Shown one piece after another: positions 24,146 through 33,840 of a DNA stretch of 64,000 nt. The stretch spans positions 1 through 64,000 of the forward strand of contig JAFRLS010000034.1 of assembly GCA_017431105.1 (NCBI GenBank), read 5' to 3'. The stretch comes from Candidatus Saccharimonadota bacterium. Lineage in GTDB: Bacteria; Patescibacteriota; Saccharimonadia; Saccharimonadales; Saccharimonadaceae. The position numbers and the translations under genes were made by a program. Position 1 is the stretch's first letter. Every line of letters begins with the position of its first letter. The notes under the pieces are model-generated. The model saw nothing but the letters and a program-made list of their open reading frames with translations, was not told the DNA's origin and searched no databases.

Positions 24146-25771
24146 TTACTTCTTAACCACTTTTTTAGTGACGTCAAATTTTTCCATGTATAAGCCCAGC
24201 ATCAGGCGAGTTTGGGCATAGAAAGCAGCAAGTGATTGATAGAGTATAGAGGTGACCGGTATCAAAACCCATTGCAAAAGCATGAGAATATTTTTGCTTT
24301 TGCGGTATTTAGCGGGACGCTTTGGTAGCATTTTGAACGAAACCAAAACAGATATAATAATACCTGCAGAAGCAAAAGTTTCAACAACACTAACAATGTT
24401 GGGTAGATTATAGGCAACCATGGTGTGCGCCGAGACATTCATGATCATTGGTACCCAACCACCGAAGGCTACAATGGGCGCTAAAATTGCAAGAGTAATA
24501 TGACCATCTAGAAGTCGCCAGAACTTCGGGAACAAACGCCAGAATGACACAGGGCGTTTATCTCCCGAGGTAAAGAGTTTTGTGCCAACATAGGCAACGT
24601 CTGAAGCGCCATAATACCAGCGACGTACCTGGACAAATTGAGCTTTAACGGTTTTGAAGAAGGTTTCGTCTATTACAGCGTCTTGATAAATCGGGATGCG
24701 GATTGGCAAAACTGAATAGTCGCCATTGAAGAAAAATAAACTACGCCAGTATTGGTGGCCGTCCTCAACAATAGTACGCTTGCTCCAGAAATGCATGGCC
24801 TCTAAGGCTTGGAGCGGTTGAGAATGCGATGCAAAATTACGCAAAGCGTGTGGGCGCATGGTAGTAATAACATTAAAGAACGAATTTGAAATAGCGATAA
24901 CACGAGTGGGGGCTGGAGCATCCCAAATGTTGTTCATGAACAAAGAGACTGGTTGGTAGCTGAGGCGTTGACGATTTGGATGGGTAATAAACTCGTAGGC
25001 TACTGCATCAAGATATTTTGGTGCCATACGATTATCACTGTCTAGTGATGTAACTATAACATTTTCAACTGGGAGATGATTCTTGCTAACATACTCCGCA
25101 ACGGCTTCGCCAGCATAGGTAAGATTAGGCCCTTTGCCAATTACTTCGCCTGGCAAATCGGCTGGATGCTTAACTAAGAGAAAATCTTTAAATACTCCTT
25201 TAAATTTTTTGTGCAAATCTTGTGCCATGGCCTCCATCTGCTCACCACCCCTCGACTCATAAGCTAAGGCCATAATAATATGGTCGTTTGGAAAGGTGGA
25301 GTCTTTAACCGCTTCTATGGATGGACCGAGTATCTCAATCCCCTCGTCGTAGGCAGTGATAATCACGACGTGATAGACTTTGCTCGGGTTGGGATATTCG
25401 TTCCCCATTGCTGCGATTAATTTTAAATTTTCGAGATGATCATCAAAATGGTAACTTTTTGTATCGTCGTCTCTTAATCTTTCGTAGGCTTCATGTGGGC
25501 TCGCGAGATCTTCTACGCGCTTGCGCCAATCTACACGTCCGGCACGCTTGATCACCTTATAGCCCTGAATAGTCCGATAAGCAATACCTATGGCCTTAAC
25601 CAATGTCGAGGCAATGAGAATAAAAAGATAAATTGCGCCGAGTGTTGGATCTACCCAAGATAGAATGAACAATAAAATTATGGCGCCATAAGAAATAACG
25701 CCTGGGAGAATCTCAAAAAAACGATATCCCAGCGTGCGTTTGCCCTGCGGAATTTCTAAATTCTTACGCAT
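24146..25771 (-). CDS. Membrane glycosyltransferase, family 2-like
   Basis: The 541-residue protein has two N-terminal membrane helices (about 22-65), a GT-A domain (VVIITAYDEGIEILGPSIEA; metal site TSLDSDNRM near 245; VEDGHQ near 335), the QVRRWYYGASD motif of processive GT2 enzymes near 385, and three to four C-terminal helices. It probably builds or exports a surface polysaccharide from nucleotide sugars. Its ATG directly follows the stop of the small membrane protein upstream, indicating an operon with 25772-26741. Confidence 0.82.
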   Translation of the reverse strand: MRKNLEIPQGKRTLGYRFFEILPGVISYGAIILLFILSWVDPTLGAIYLFILIASTLVKAIGIAYRTIQGYKVIKRAGRVDWRKRVEDLASPHEAYERLRDDDTKSYHFDDHLENLKLIAAMGNEYPNPSKVYHVVIITAYDEGIEILGPSIEAVKDSTFPNDHIIMALAYESRGGEQMEAMAQDLHKKFKGVFKDFLLVKHPADLPGEVIGKGPNLTYAGEAVAEYVSKNHLPVENVIVTSLDSDNRMAPKYLDAVAYEFITHPNRQRLSYQPVSLFMNNIWDAPAPTRVIAISNSFFNVITTMRPHALRNFASHSQPLQALEAMHFWSKRTIVEDGHQYWRSLFFFNGDYSVLPIRIPIYQDAVIDETFFKTVKAQFVQVRRWYYGASDVAYVGTKLFTSGDKRPVSFWRLFPKFWRLLDGHITLAILAPIVAFGGWVPMIMNVSAHTMVAYNLPNIVSVVETFASAGIIISVLVSFKMLPKRPAKYRKSKNILMLLQWVLIPVTSILYQSLAAFYAQTRLMLGLYMEKFDVTKKVVKK

Positions 25772-26134
25772 TTAACCTTCTTTCGTAAGCCGAATCAGGA
25801 CGATAAAAGCCCCTATGATTAATGCTGTAGTTGTAACAAGGAAAAATTTAGTCATGCCTGCACCACGCTTTCTAAAAATACGAACAGCGATAAGATTATG
25901 AAGAACGCCGAAAACGATGGCAAATAATGGAAACGCCAGCATGTCGGCCCAAGAGCCATCACGATAACCGCCAATATCGCCGTAGCCAACTTTAACTACA
26001 GCGCTACTCGGGCTTAGCTTAATTATACCAACAATGAAAAGGCTAATTGATGCTAGCAGATTAAGAATCATCATAATCAGCATTAGCCGTTCATTGAGAT
26101 AGATTGTTTTGATGTCAGCAAAAAAGTTTTTCAT
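25772..26134 (-). CDS. Three-helix membrane protein
   Basis: The 120-residue protein has helices near 18-38, 68-85 and 98-115 and a GYGDIGGYRDGSW loop likely outside the membrane. No family is recognised. It is between the HdeD-like gene (one base apart) and the glycosyltransferase gene, so it may be a helper of the latter. Confidence 0.6.
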   Translation of the reverse strand: MKNFFADIKTIYLNERLMLIMMILNLLASISLFIVGIIKLSPSSAVVKVGYGDIGGYRDGSWADMLAFPLFAIVFGVLHNLIAVRIFRKRGAGMTKFFLVTTTALIIGAFIVLIRLTKEG

Positions 26135-26135
26135 G

Positions 26136-26741
26136 TTAGTCGCCTTGGTTCTTTCCGGTGACTTTTTCTACTATTTTATTAACATACTGGATAAACATAA
26201 CGTCGTCGACAATGCCGATAAGGCCAGTTATAACCATAGTCCAACCGATAAGTTCAACAACTGCTCCTGAATTGAACGTGATAAAAATACCTAGGACCAA
26301 CATCACGAGAGCTAATATTAATACGTATTTCCAAATGACAATGCCAGCTGCGTTAAGTTTGATGGCGGTATTCATACGGACAAGAGATTCATAGGTTAGC
26401 CAAATGCCGATAATGACACGGAAGACACCTGCTAATTCTTGCCCCATTACTAGAGCAGCGATGCCAATCAAAGTTGAAACTATACCAAATAGCAAATTAT
26501 TGTTGAAGAAATCGTTTTGACCCTTAACTAGGAAATAATTGATGATTTGATATGCTCCCTTAACGACAAAGAATATACCAATAACATAAGCAAGTGCTTG
26601 AATAATTACGTCTGGCCACACAATTAGTAATATGCCAAGAATCATGGTGATTAACGACTCGGCAACTGCGCTCCAAGCGGATTTTTTGAGATTGTCACTA
26701 ACCTTTTCAACTGGGCGTTTGATGATCTCCACCTTAGACAT
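26136..26741 (-). CDS. HdeD/DUF308-like membrane protein
   Basis: The 201-residue protein has six hydrophobic segments with repeated G-I-W-L patterns (ILGILLIVWPDVIIQAL, FRVIIGIWLTYESLVR), characteristic of the DUF308/HdeD family. The role is unclear; HdeD is linked to acid resistance in enterobacteria. SD AAGGAG precedes the ATG. A promoter TTACAT-16-TATAAT upstream overlaps the divergent tRNA-Thr promoter. Confidence 0.72.
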   Translation of the reverse strand: MSKVEIIKRPVEKVSDNLKKSAWSAVAESLITMILGILLIVWPDVIIQALAYVIGIFFVVKGAYQIINYFLVKGQNDFFNNNLLFGIVSTLIGIAALVMGQELAGVFRVIIGIWLTYESLVRMNTAIKLNAAGIVIWKYVLILALVMLVLGIFITFNSGAVVELIGWTMVITGLIGIVDDVMFIQYVNKIVEKVTGKNQGD

Positions 26742-26780
26742 AGCTTCTCCTTAACTGTTATAATTATAACACAAATATGC

Positions 26781-26786
26781 TATAAT
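26781..26786 (+). promoter_or_regulatory. tRNA-Thr -10 box
   Basis: Extended TGC-TATAAT nine bases before the tRNA 5' end. It overlaps the divergent promoter for the operon at 26741. Confidence 0.6.
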
Positions 26787-26795
26787 GTAACAAAT

Positions 26796-26871
26796 GCCGA
26801 TGTAGCTCAGTTGGTAGAGCAGCTCATTCGTAACGAGCAGGTCACAGGTTCGATCCCTGCCATCGGCTCCA
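26796..26871 (+). tRNA. tRNA-Thr (anticodon CGU)
   Basis: Acceptor GCCGATG/CATCGGC, loop TTCGTAA, T-loop TTCGATC, discriminator U and encoded CCA. Two stem positions are mismatched (A-C at the anticodon stem base near the loop and at the start of the T stem). Confidence 0.93.
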
Positions 26872-26937
26872 TTTTTGTTTCACAAAAATCTCGCCGGAGC
26901 GTCCCAGGGGGCTAGCGGCTCCATTTTTGTTTCACAA
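26864..26937. repeat. 22-bp direct repeat of tRNA-Thr 3' end
   Basis: The last 8 bases of tRNA-Thr plus 14 flanking bases (26864-26885) recur exactly at 26916-26937, where they run over the stop codon of the giant gene. The 30 bases between are GC-rich (CGCCGGAGCGTCCCAGGGGG). The second copy creates a GGAGC/GCTCC stem with a following T-rich run, a possible terminator for the tRNA. Confidence 0.7.
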
Positions 26938-29900
26938 TACAATCTCTATACCGGAGGCCTGACGTTCGCCAGATGTTCTGGCGCCTTTACCGCCAAATTC
27001 TATATAATGGTCGCCAAATCCGGAGGCTGGGATGTTAAAGCTGCCGTCGGTCACATCCAAAACGGTTGCACCTGTTGGGAATTCTATTCTGGCTGCCAAT
27101 TCCTCGGCAGATACAGTGACGCTACAACTCGCAGTCGTGGTGTTTGGTATAAATACAGTAATAGGAACTTCTGGAAATTGCTTTTTTAGTTCGGACGCCT
27201 TTTTAATAATAGTCCCGACATGGCTCATAAATATATCGCTATTCTTGCGCCCATAAATTTGGTCCATCACAAAGCTCATACTACGGCCACCATCATGCTC
27301 ACTCGGGACGAAATAAACTATCTCGTCCGACGTGCTACCTTCTGTTGATGTCCCATTGCTAGAATATAAATAAAATTTATAGCTTTCACCAAAAGTAAGA
27401 TCCGTGTCGTTATTAATGCCTTTGGTTTTGCCGCTGAGACATGCTCGCATGTTTTCGATAATAGTTGTCATACTATTAGTACACGTCGTCGTAACAACTG
27501 TTTGTGAGTTTATTCCGTGGACAATGCCGCTAACCTCTGCTATCTCTGTATGTAGTTGGTCTGCTTCGGTACCGTGTACGGATTTTTCAAATTTTTCAAA
27601 GCTTTGGGCGATTTTATCATAAATTTTTTCTAGCTCGCTCATTTTTGCCCTAATAGTACCAATATACTCTTTAACAACAGCCTTTTCGTCCTCCGTAAGT
27701 TGATCTTCGTGTTTTACGATAAGATTTTCCAAATAATCCAGGTCGGCGCCCACCGCTAGAACACCGGATTTTGGCTGAAATTCTTCACCGAGTTTGCCAA
27801 AAATATGTGCGACGTCGTCAGGGGGCGTTAACGAACGCTGAAGTTCAGATATCGCCTCGATTGCATGGCTATCCTCAACGACCTGCCTAATATTAAACGG
27901 CATCTTAATAGCATTAAATCCATCCTGCAAATATGTCTTAATATTTTCCGGTGTCATACTTGCACTTTGGTCTTTCATAAGTTCTGCAAGATCATCCGCT
28001 ATGGCTTCCTCTTCATCGCTTAATCGAATATCTCTACCATTGGCACGCTGCCACATTTTTGCTGCTACTGATCCTACGGATTTTGGAGAGTATCGTTCTA
28101 GGATTGCAATTTTTTTCTTGTCTATTTCGTCTGGATACAAGTCTGGGTCCGTCAAATCTTCTATATTGCTAATCAGATTTTGTAAACGTTGGTCTATGGT
28201 TTGGGTATTCCCGATGTGCATAGTACTCACTTCGCCCTGGAGAGCGCTTCGAAATTCGCGTAGTCTTTCTGTATCTGATATTCTAGTGTTTTCTTGGTTG
28301 ACTGGATTGTTTGCTCGGCTTAATAACACGGCAGCCTGCAAGGCAGAACGCTCACTAGAATCAACTTCTAGATAACCGTCTGGGTTAATCTCTTCTCCCA
28401 TACGTAATTTATCCCACCCATCAGATTTGCCGAGCCGAAGTGCCAGGAACAATCCGATTAAATTCTTCTTAAGTGACGTAGGCATGGCTACGTTGCTCAA
28501 ATACAAGGTCATGTCTTCAATTAGTCTGATGTCAGATTTGCCAAACTCTTCTGGTATGGCTTCAGGGCGAATGCCGAGTTTAGTGTGGAATAAATCTGTA
28601 ATTTCTCCAAGAATTATTTCACGGACTCTGCCTATTCCCTCCCGACGTTTGTCTGGGGATAACTCTTGAAGATTGAACGGCAACAACGCGTTATGGAGCT
28701 GGTCTCTTAGAGCCTCTTTGTCAACAGATTTATAATTCACTGTACTAAATCCATGGCCGATCCCATAGCTTGATTCATTATAGTCTCTAAGCAACGTTAA
28801 TTTCGCACGATAGAGTGGGTAAATTTCTTTAGTAAATGTTTCGAAATCTTTCTTGTCTTTAATGTTGACGAACAATTCTGCAAACTCATGATAAATTTCT
28901 GGGCTAGCCTGAATTACTTCTGCAGAAACTGCATAAAAATTGGTTTTATCTTGGTTGTCCCAGCGATCCTTTTTCATTCTATCTTCAATGGCTGCCGTCA
29001 AAATTTTACCCTTGTCACCGGTTGAGCTTAGAGCGCCGGCAAAATCCAAGAATGCTTCTATCTGAACAAGTGGACCGGCTCCATCTTGTTGATGCATGTA
29101 TGACGACAACGCCGCCAGCCCAACTGGAAATTCAGTTCCCTCTTCACTCTGTAAGTAGTGCTTGTATTCTTGTTTAAGATATTCTAAAACTAGATTTTTT
29201 GTCTCATTATCAGCAAAGGCTTCGCGTATTTTTAAAGCGTTCTCAGTTGCCAAATACCAATCGTTTGCATCCATTTTAAGAAATTTTGTAAACGCTATAA
29301 TAATATTTGAAGAATCCAATGGGAAATTAATGGGTACGCGATTGCCTACGGCCAACACAAATTGCATAGATAGATCATCGAGGTCAGATTTTTTAATTGT
29401 TTCTTCGTCTGCTATGCCAAACGCATCAAACTCACCGTTAATTAGGCATTTTTTTATGAACTCTGGTTTTGGTCCATTTTCGTCAAAGTATTCTGGGATA
29501 TTCTTCGTCCATGATTCTGTCTTTGTCTCACCATTTTCATCAATATATGTATGCTCAGCAAGTATAAAATTCGGTAACTTTGCTGCACCGTAGCGCCGAT
29601 AAAGCTCGATGAACCGTTGGGTCGTAGCATCAAACCCGAAATTTTGTCGAATTTTCTCTGGTTGACTCATGAGGAAATCAAAACTTTTCTTTTCTAGAGC
29701 TTTCTGCCAAAAGGTGGGCTTTGGGCCATTTTCGTCAAAGTATTCGTCGATATTGTCGGTTGTTATTTGCTCTGCTACATAATCTAATTTATAAGACGAT
29801 ATCTTCGTGAAAGCCGCGAGACCCCTGCATGCTTTTGAATGCCCATCTAACATCTCCAGAAAATCTTCTTCGGATTTGCAGCCTGTTGAGTCCCAGTAAC

Positions 29901-31506
29901 GGAAATCTGGAAATTCTTCCCTAAAATCTATACCTATTAGCTGTTTATCGGTATAGTGGTTCTTCCATTTTTCATCAATGAAGGGTAAAAATTTTTTAGG
30001 ATTACAATGAGCTATTCGGCCGTAGTCGAAGAAGGCTGCCGTGGGATTACCATCTTCGTCGAAAAATTTTATATCTTCCCATTGTTCCGTCTCTGCATTC
30101 CATTCCGATGCGAAGCGATCGCTCCCTTGAGCCATATAATTTAGATATGCCAGTCTAGCCGCTGCCGTTTCTTTTTCTGTTTCACATTGTATTTTTGCCC
30201 AATTTGCTATGAACCCCCTCATGTTGCAATCTTCGATTTTATCTAAATTATTAGCGAAGAAAGCCATCAAATCGGCATCATACTCATCACCGCGATCAGA
30301 ACCGGGACGATAAAACATAAACTTTAAGCCGTATAACGGAGAGCCTATTGCACTATTATTGAAAAGTTCTTCATTTGGCGTGAGTTTGTCTGACCAAAAA
30401 GTCGATTCGGCATCACCAAATAATCTTCTCGATCCTGAACCTCTACGTATCGAACTGGCAACTACTACCATAGCATCGAAACCGCATTTTTTGTCTTGTT
30501 CTCTCCAGTATTGTGCAATTTCGTCGTCTTTTTCAGGTTCTAGCCAGTCTGGGATAGAATAAGCTTCCTTGAGGCGCCTCCTATTATCACCTAGATGGGC
30601 TGATCGCCCATCTTCGTCGTCATCGCCCTTTGAATATTCAGCCATTTTTTGAGCTTTTATACGGTACATTGCACTAACTACACCGCTGTCCATGAAACCA
30701 AGCTGATCTAGTACGTGACATTTAGTATCACGACCAAATAGACCAGAGACTTTTTTCTCTCTTTCTCCTTCGTCCTCGCTTGAAAAATAATCATAGCCGA
30801 GTCGCTTCAGTAATCCGACTCTTCTCTTAATTCTTCCCATTCTTTTTTCATCATCAACAATATAGCTCAAGGCGGCGGCTTCACAAACTTCATCACCACA
30901 CCTGTTTATGGCGTCCTCTCCGACATCTTTTATTATTTTTTCTCTAGTATCTTCATCGTTAATCACGTCTTCGAGTATGATTTGCAACAAAGTCTCTTCG
31001 CTATGAACGGAATCGTCCACAAGTTGTTCTCCAGGCGAGTGGAGCGAAAGTCGAATATGCGAGCCGTCTGAACTATCGTCGCCCTTCAAAAAGCCCGTAA
31101 AGTGAGATACTGCCAGGTCTCTAACGTGTTTATTTTTCAAAATTTTTTCTTTTTCGACGCCCTTACCAATAACTAATCCGTAGTATAGCTGGGATTCATT
31201 AAAAGTGTCGTATGAATTCAATACCGCCTCTAATACTCTGTCGTCTGAGACATCTACGAAATCAAGCAGCCCGCGTAACCTTTTTCTGTCTGATTCATCA
31301 TCACTTTGAGCTAGGCGTTCGATTTCTGCGATTCTTGCTAGAGTCTCTATCTCGCGCCTCTGTTCGTTTCGATTTTGGATGGCAGCATTTATCTTATTCC
31401 CAATACGTTTAAATAAGCTCCTTGGTCTTTCTGCTTCTTGGCTGTTGTCGACCGCGTTAACATTATCCGCATTATTTACTGAATAATTTTCGCCAGATCC
31501 TCTCAT
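26932..31506 (-). CDS. Giant cytoplasmic protein of unknown function
   Basis: At 1524 residues this is the largest gene here. There is no signal peptide or membrane helix. The N-terminal 300 residues are highly charged. Two copies of EYFDENGPKP followed by a charged helix lie about 80 residues apart (near 585 and 668), hinting at a solenoid of helical repeats. A coiled-coil-like stretch is near 1290-1340. The last 200 residues have a different, strand-rich, Ser/Thr/Gly-rich character (FGESYKFYLYSSNGTS, VPITVFIPNTTTASCS) and may be a separate domain. No catalytic motif is evident and I recognise no family. The ATG overlaps the relA stop (ATGA), making it the last gene of parA-parB-relA. Confidence 0.75.
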   Translation of the reverse strand: MRGSGENYSVNNADNVNAVDNSQEAERPRSLFKRIGNKINAAIQNRNEQRREIETLARIAEIERLAQSDDESDRKRLRGLLDFVDVSDDRVLEAVLNSYDTFNESQLYYGLVIGKGVEKEKILKNKHVRDLAVSHFTGFLKGDDSSDGSHIRLSLHSPGEQLVDDSVHSEETLLQIILEDVINDEDTREKIIKDVGEDAINRCGDEVCEAAALSYIVDDEKRMGRIKRRVGLLKRLGYDYFSSEDEGEREKKVSGLFGRDTKCHVLDQLGFMDSGVVSAMYRIKAQKMAEYSKGDDDEDGRSAHLGDNRRRLKEAYSIPDWLEPEKDDEIAQYWREQDKKCGFDAMVVVASSIRRGSGSRRLFGDAESTFWSDKLTPNEELFNNSAIGSPLYGLKFMFYRPGSDRGDEYDADLMAFFANNLDKIEDCNMRGFIANWAKIQCETEKETAAARLAYLNYMAQGSDRFASEWNAETEQWEDIKFFDEDGNPTAAFFDYGRIAHCNPKKFLPFIDEKWKNHYTDKQLIGIDFREEFPDFRYWDSTGCKSEEDFLEMLDGHSKACRGLAAFTKISSYKLDYVAEQITTDNIDEYFDENGPKPTFWQKALEKKSFDFLMSQPEKIRQNFGFDATTQRFIELYRRYGAAKLPNFILAEHTYIDENGETKTESWTKNIPEYFDENGPKPEFIKKCLINGEFDAFGIADEETIKKSDLDDLSMQFVLAVGNRVPINFPLDSSNIIIAFTKFLKMDANDWYLATENALKIREAFADNETKNLVLEYLKQEYKHYLQSEEGTEFPVGLAALSSYMHQQDGAGPLVQIEAFLDFAGALSSTGDKGKILTAAIEDRMKKDRWDNQDKTNFYAVSAEVIQASPEIYHEFAELFVNIKDKKDFETFTKEIYPLYRAKLTLLRDYNESSYGIGHGFSTVNYKSVDKEALRDQLHNALLPFNLQELSPDKRREGIGRVREIILGEITDLFHTKLGIRPEAIPEEFGKSDIRLIEDMTLYLSNVAMPTSLKKNLIGLFLALRLGKSDGWDKLRMGEEINPDGYLEVDSSERSALQAAVLLSRANNPVNQENTRISDTERLREFRSALQGEVSTMHIGNTQTIDQRLQNLISNIEDLTDPDLYPDEIDKKKIAILERYSPKSVGSVAAKMWQRANGRDIRLSDEEEAIADDLAELMKDQSASMTPENIKTYLQDGFNAIKMPFNIRQVVEDSHAIEAISELQRSLTPPDDVAHIFGKLGEEFQPKSGVLAVGADLDYLENLIVKHEDQLTEDEKAVVKEYIGTIRAKMSELEKIYDKIAQSFEKFEKSVHGTEADQLHTEIAEVSGIVHGINSQTVVTTTCTNSMTTIIENMRACLSGKTKGINNDTDLTFGESYKFYLYSSNGTSTEGSTSDEIVYFVPSEHDGGRSMSFVMDQIYGRKNSDIFMSHVGTIIKKASELKKQFPEVPITVFIPNTTTASCSVTVSAEELAARIEFPTGATVLDVTDGSFNIPASGFGDHYIEFGGKGARTSGERQASGIEIVL

Positions 31507-32984
31507 TTGTTATCTCCTTTATTTTTTGTCTTTTTCTTTGACCCTAAATTTGGATGAGCAATGCTGTTGAGGCGATGAATAAGTTTTTGTCTGGCGTGTG
31601 AAGTAAAGATTTTACCGAGCCAGGAGGATTTTGGAGTCTGATTTTTGGAGGTGAGAATCTCAACCACGTCGCCCTGTTCTAATTTTTTATTCAAGTTACT
31701 CATTTTGCCGTTGATTTTAACACCTACAACGTGGTCACCAATTTCGGAATGAAGACGGTAGGCAAAATCGAGTGGCAGGGCGCCTTTTGGCAAATCAATG
31801 ATGTCGCCTTTGGGTGTGTAGACGAAAATTTTGTCGGCAAAAAGATTGAGTTTAAGTTTTTTGAGATCTACTTTCTTACCTTCGCGAAGCCTAGCGGCGG
31901 TAGTCTGCAATTCAGTGATCCAGAGTAAATTGGTGGGGAGATGTTCGATCTTCCCTTTTTTATAATTCTCGGTTAGCTTTTGCTCGTTGTAATAAAAGCT
32001 AGCGGCAAGACCACGTTCGGCGTATTCGTGCATAGCGCGAGTACGAATTTGAAATTCAACGATATGTTTATCCTTTGTGATAACAGTAGTATGGAGAGAT
32101 TGATAACCATTCTGTTTTGGCATGGCAATATAATCTTTGATGCGGCCACCCATCGGAGTGTAAAGCGCGTGAATGACGCCGAGGGTCAAATAGCAGTCGG
32201 TAACGTCTTCAACGATGACACGAAGGGCGGTAAAATCGTAAATCTCACCGATGTTTTGATTGTGTTTGGCGAGTTTCTTGTGGAGAGAGTATACTGATTT
32301 AACACGACCAGAGATTTCGAACCTAATTTTTTCTTTCTCTAGAGCTTCAGAAACTTCTTCTTCGATCTTTTTCAAGGATTTAGCGGCAGATTTATTATAC
32401 TTTTCAATTAAATCTTTAAGGTAGTCGTAACGTTTTGGGTCTACATATTTAAAGGCAAGATCTGCCATTTCGACACGAAGCAAGCCCATGTTGAGACGGT
32501 CTGCCAAGGGGGCAAAAACTTCAAGGGACTCTTTGGCGACTTTCTTCTGTTTGTCTGGCGGGAGGGCGGAGAGTGTACGAAGATTATGGAGACGGTCGGC
32601 AAGTTTGATAATTAAAACACGAATATCGTCACCAAGTGCAATCATGAGGCGGAGAAAGTTATCTTTGGTCTCTGGGAGATAAGTATCAATATCGCGCATA
32701 CCAGCGCGCGCAGTAGAAAGCTTAGTTACGCCGTCAACGAGGAAGGCGACTGATTCACCGAATTCTTTACGGATATCCTCTAACGTAAGTGAGGTGTCTT
32801 CGACTGTATCGTGCAAGATGCCGGCAATAATCGTGTCTTCGTCCATACCCCACTCTTCAAGGATTTTCTTGACCGCCAACGGGTGTACAATATATGGTTC
32901 GCCGGTTTTGCGAAATTGGCCCTCATGGGCTTTTTTAGCCACCTCGACCGCATGGATAATGCGGGGCGAATCTTTTTCCTTCAT
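31503..32984 (-). CDS. relA: Bifunctional (p)ppGpp synthetase/hydrolase, RelA/SpoT family
   Basis: The 493-residue protein has an HD hydrolase domain (HAVEVAKKAHEGQFRKTG, GILHDTVEDT near 56-66), a synthetase domain (RVIVEDVTDCYLTLGVIHAL, YIAMPKQNGYQSLHTTV) and a TGS domain (FVYTPKGDIIDLP). The C-terminal helical/ACT regulatory part is missing, so it is shorter than the usual 700-plus residues. The retained HD residues suggest it can degrade as well as make the alarmone. It lies 7 bp after parB and overlaps the giant gene. Confidence 0.93.
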   Translation of the reverse strand: MKEKDSPRIIHAVEVAKKAHEGQFRKTGEPYIVHPLAVKKILEEWGMDEDTIIAGILHDTVEDTSLTLEDIRKEFGESVAFLVDGVTKLSTARAGMRDIDTYLPETKDNFLRLMIALGDDIRVLIIKLADRLHNLRTLSALPPDKQKKVAKESLEVFAPLADRLNMGLLRVEMADLAFKYVDPKRYDYLKDLIEKYNKSAAKSLKKIEEEVSEALEKEKIRFEISGRVKSVYSLHKKLAKHNQNIGEIYDFTALRVIVEDVTDCYLTLGVIHALYTPMGGRIKDYIAMPKQNGYQSLHTTVITKDKHIVEFQIRTRAMHEYAERGLAASFYYNEQKLTENYKKGKIEHLPTNLLWITELQTTAARLREGKKVDLKKLKLNLFADKIFVYTPKGDIIDLPKGALPLDFAYRLHSEIGDHVVGVKINGKMSNLNKKLEQGDVVEILTSKNQTPKSSWLGKIFTSHARQKLIHRLNSIAHPNLGSKKKTKNKGDNK

Positions 32985-32991
32985 AATTCAA

Positions 32992-33840
32992 TTATAACAG
33001 AGTTTTAATGAGGGATTTTAGTTCGGTAGTGTTTTTGCATTTGAAGGTGAGGGAGCGGCCGGAAATCTTGACCGTAACACCGAATTTTTTGGATAAAGCA
33101 TCTTCGTCTTTATGGGATTCGTGCTTTTTGATGAGGGCGGCACTGGATTTTTTCTTGTTGTCTTGAAGATAACGTTCAACTTTGCGGGCAGTCCAGCCTT
33201 CTTTAATAATCTTGGGCAGAACTTTCTTGATTATTGATTCATCAGAAGTGGCGAGTGGTCGCATTACGCCTTCGGTGAGCTTTTCTTTCACCATAATCTT
33301 TTTGACGTCATCTGGCAAATTAAGTAGACGCATGGTGCCTTGGATTGAAGCCTCACTCTTCCCTACTTTGGCGGCAATATCTGCGGTAGAAAGATTAAAC
33401 TGAGTTTTTAGTTTGGCGTAAGCTGTGGCAAGCTCGATAGCGTTCAAGTCTTCGCGCTGAGCGTTTTCGATAATCGAAAGTTCGAGGCGATTTTGAGAAT
33501 CCAAGGTACGAATGATGGCAGGGATCTTATCTAAACCAGCGATTTTACTGGCGCGCCAACGGCGTTCGCCGGCGACGATTTTGTATTTGCCGTCTTCCTT
33601 AGTAACGACGATTGGCTGAAGCACGCCATGCTCTTTAATTGAAGTAGCCAACGCGTTAATAGCGTCTTCATCAAAATCACGACGTGGTTGGTTCTCGTCG
33701 CGAATAATATCAGAAATTTTGAGCTTTTTTAATTCGCTATTATCTTTATCCTCTTTGGCGGTGGGGTCAAATTCCTCATCGATTAACTCTGTGGGGATGA
33801 GAGATTCAAACCCGCGTCCGAGACCTTTTCCTAAACTCAT
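32992..33840 (-). CDS. parB: Chromosome partitioning protein ParB
   Basis: The 282-residue protein has the N-terminal GKGLGRGFESLIP, the CTP-binding ParB/Srx domain (ENQPRRDFDEDAINALATSI, GERRWRASKIAGL), a central HTH (STADIAAKVGKSEASIQ) and a C-terminal dimer domain. It loads at parS and organises the origin region. The start overlaps the parA stop by four bases. I did not find a confident parS in the window. Confidence 0.95.
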   Translation of the reverse strand: MSLGKGLGRGFESLIPTELIDEEFDPTAKEDKDNSELKKLKISDIIRDENQPRRDFDEDAINALATSIKEHGVLQPIVVTKEDGKYKIVAGERRWRASKIAGLDKIPAIIRTLDSQNRLELSIIENAQREDLNAIELATAYAKLKTQFNLSTADIAAKVGKSEASIQGTMRLLNLPDDVKKIMVKEKLTEGVMRPLATSDESIIKKVLPKIIKEGWTARKVERYLQDNKKKSSAALIKKHESHKDEDALSKKFGVTVKISGRSLTFKCKNTTELKSLIKTLL

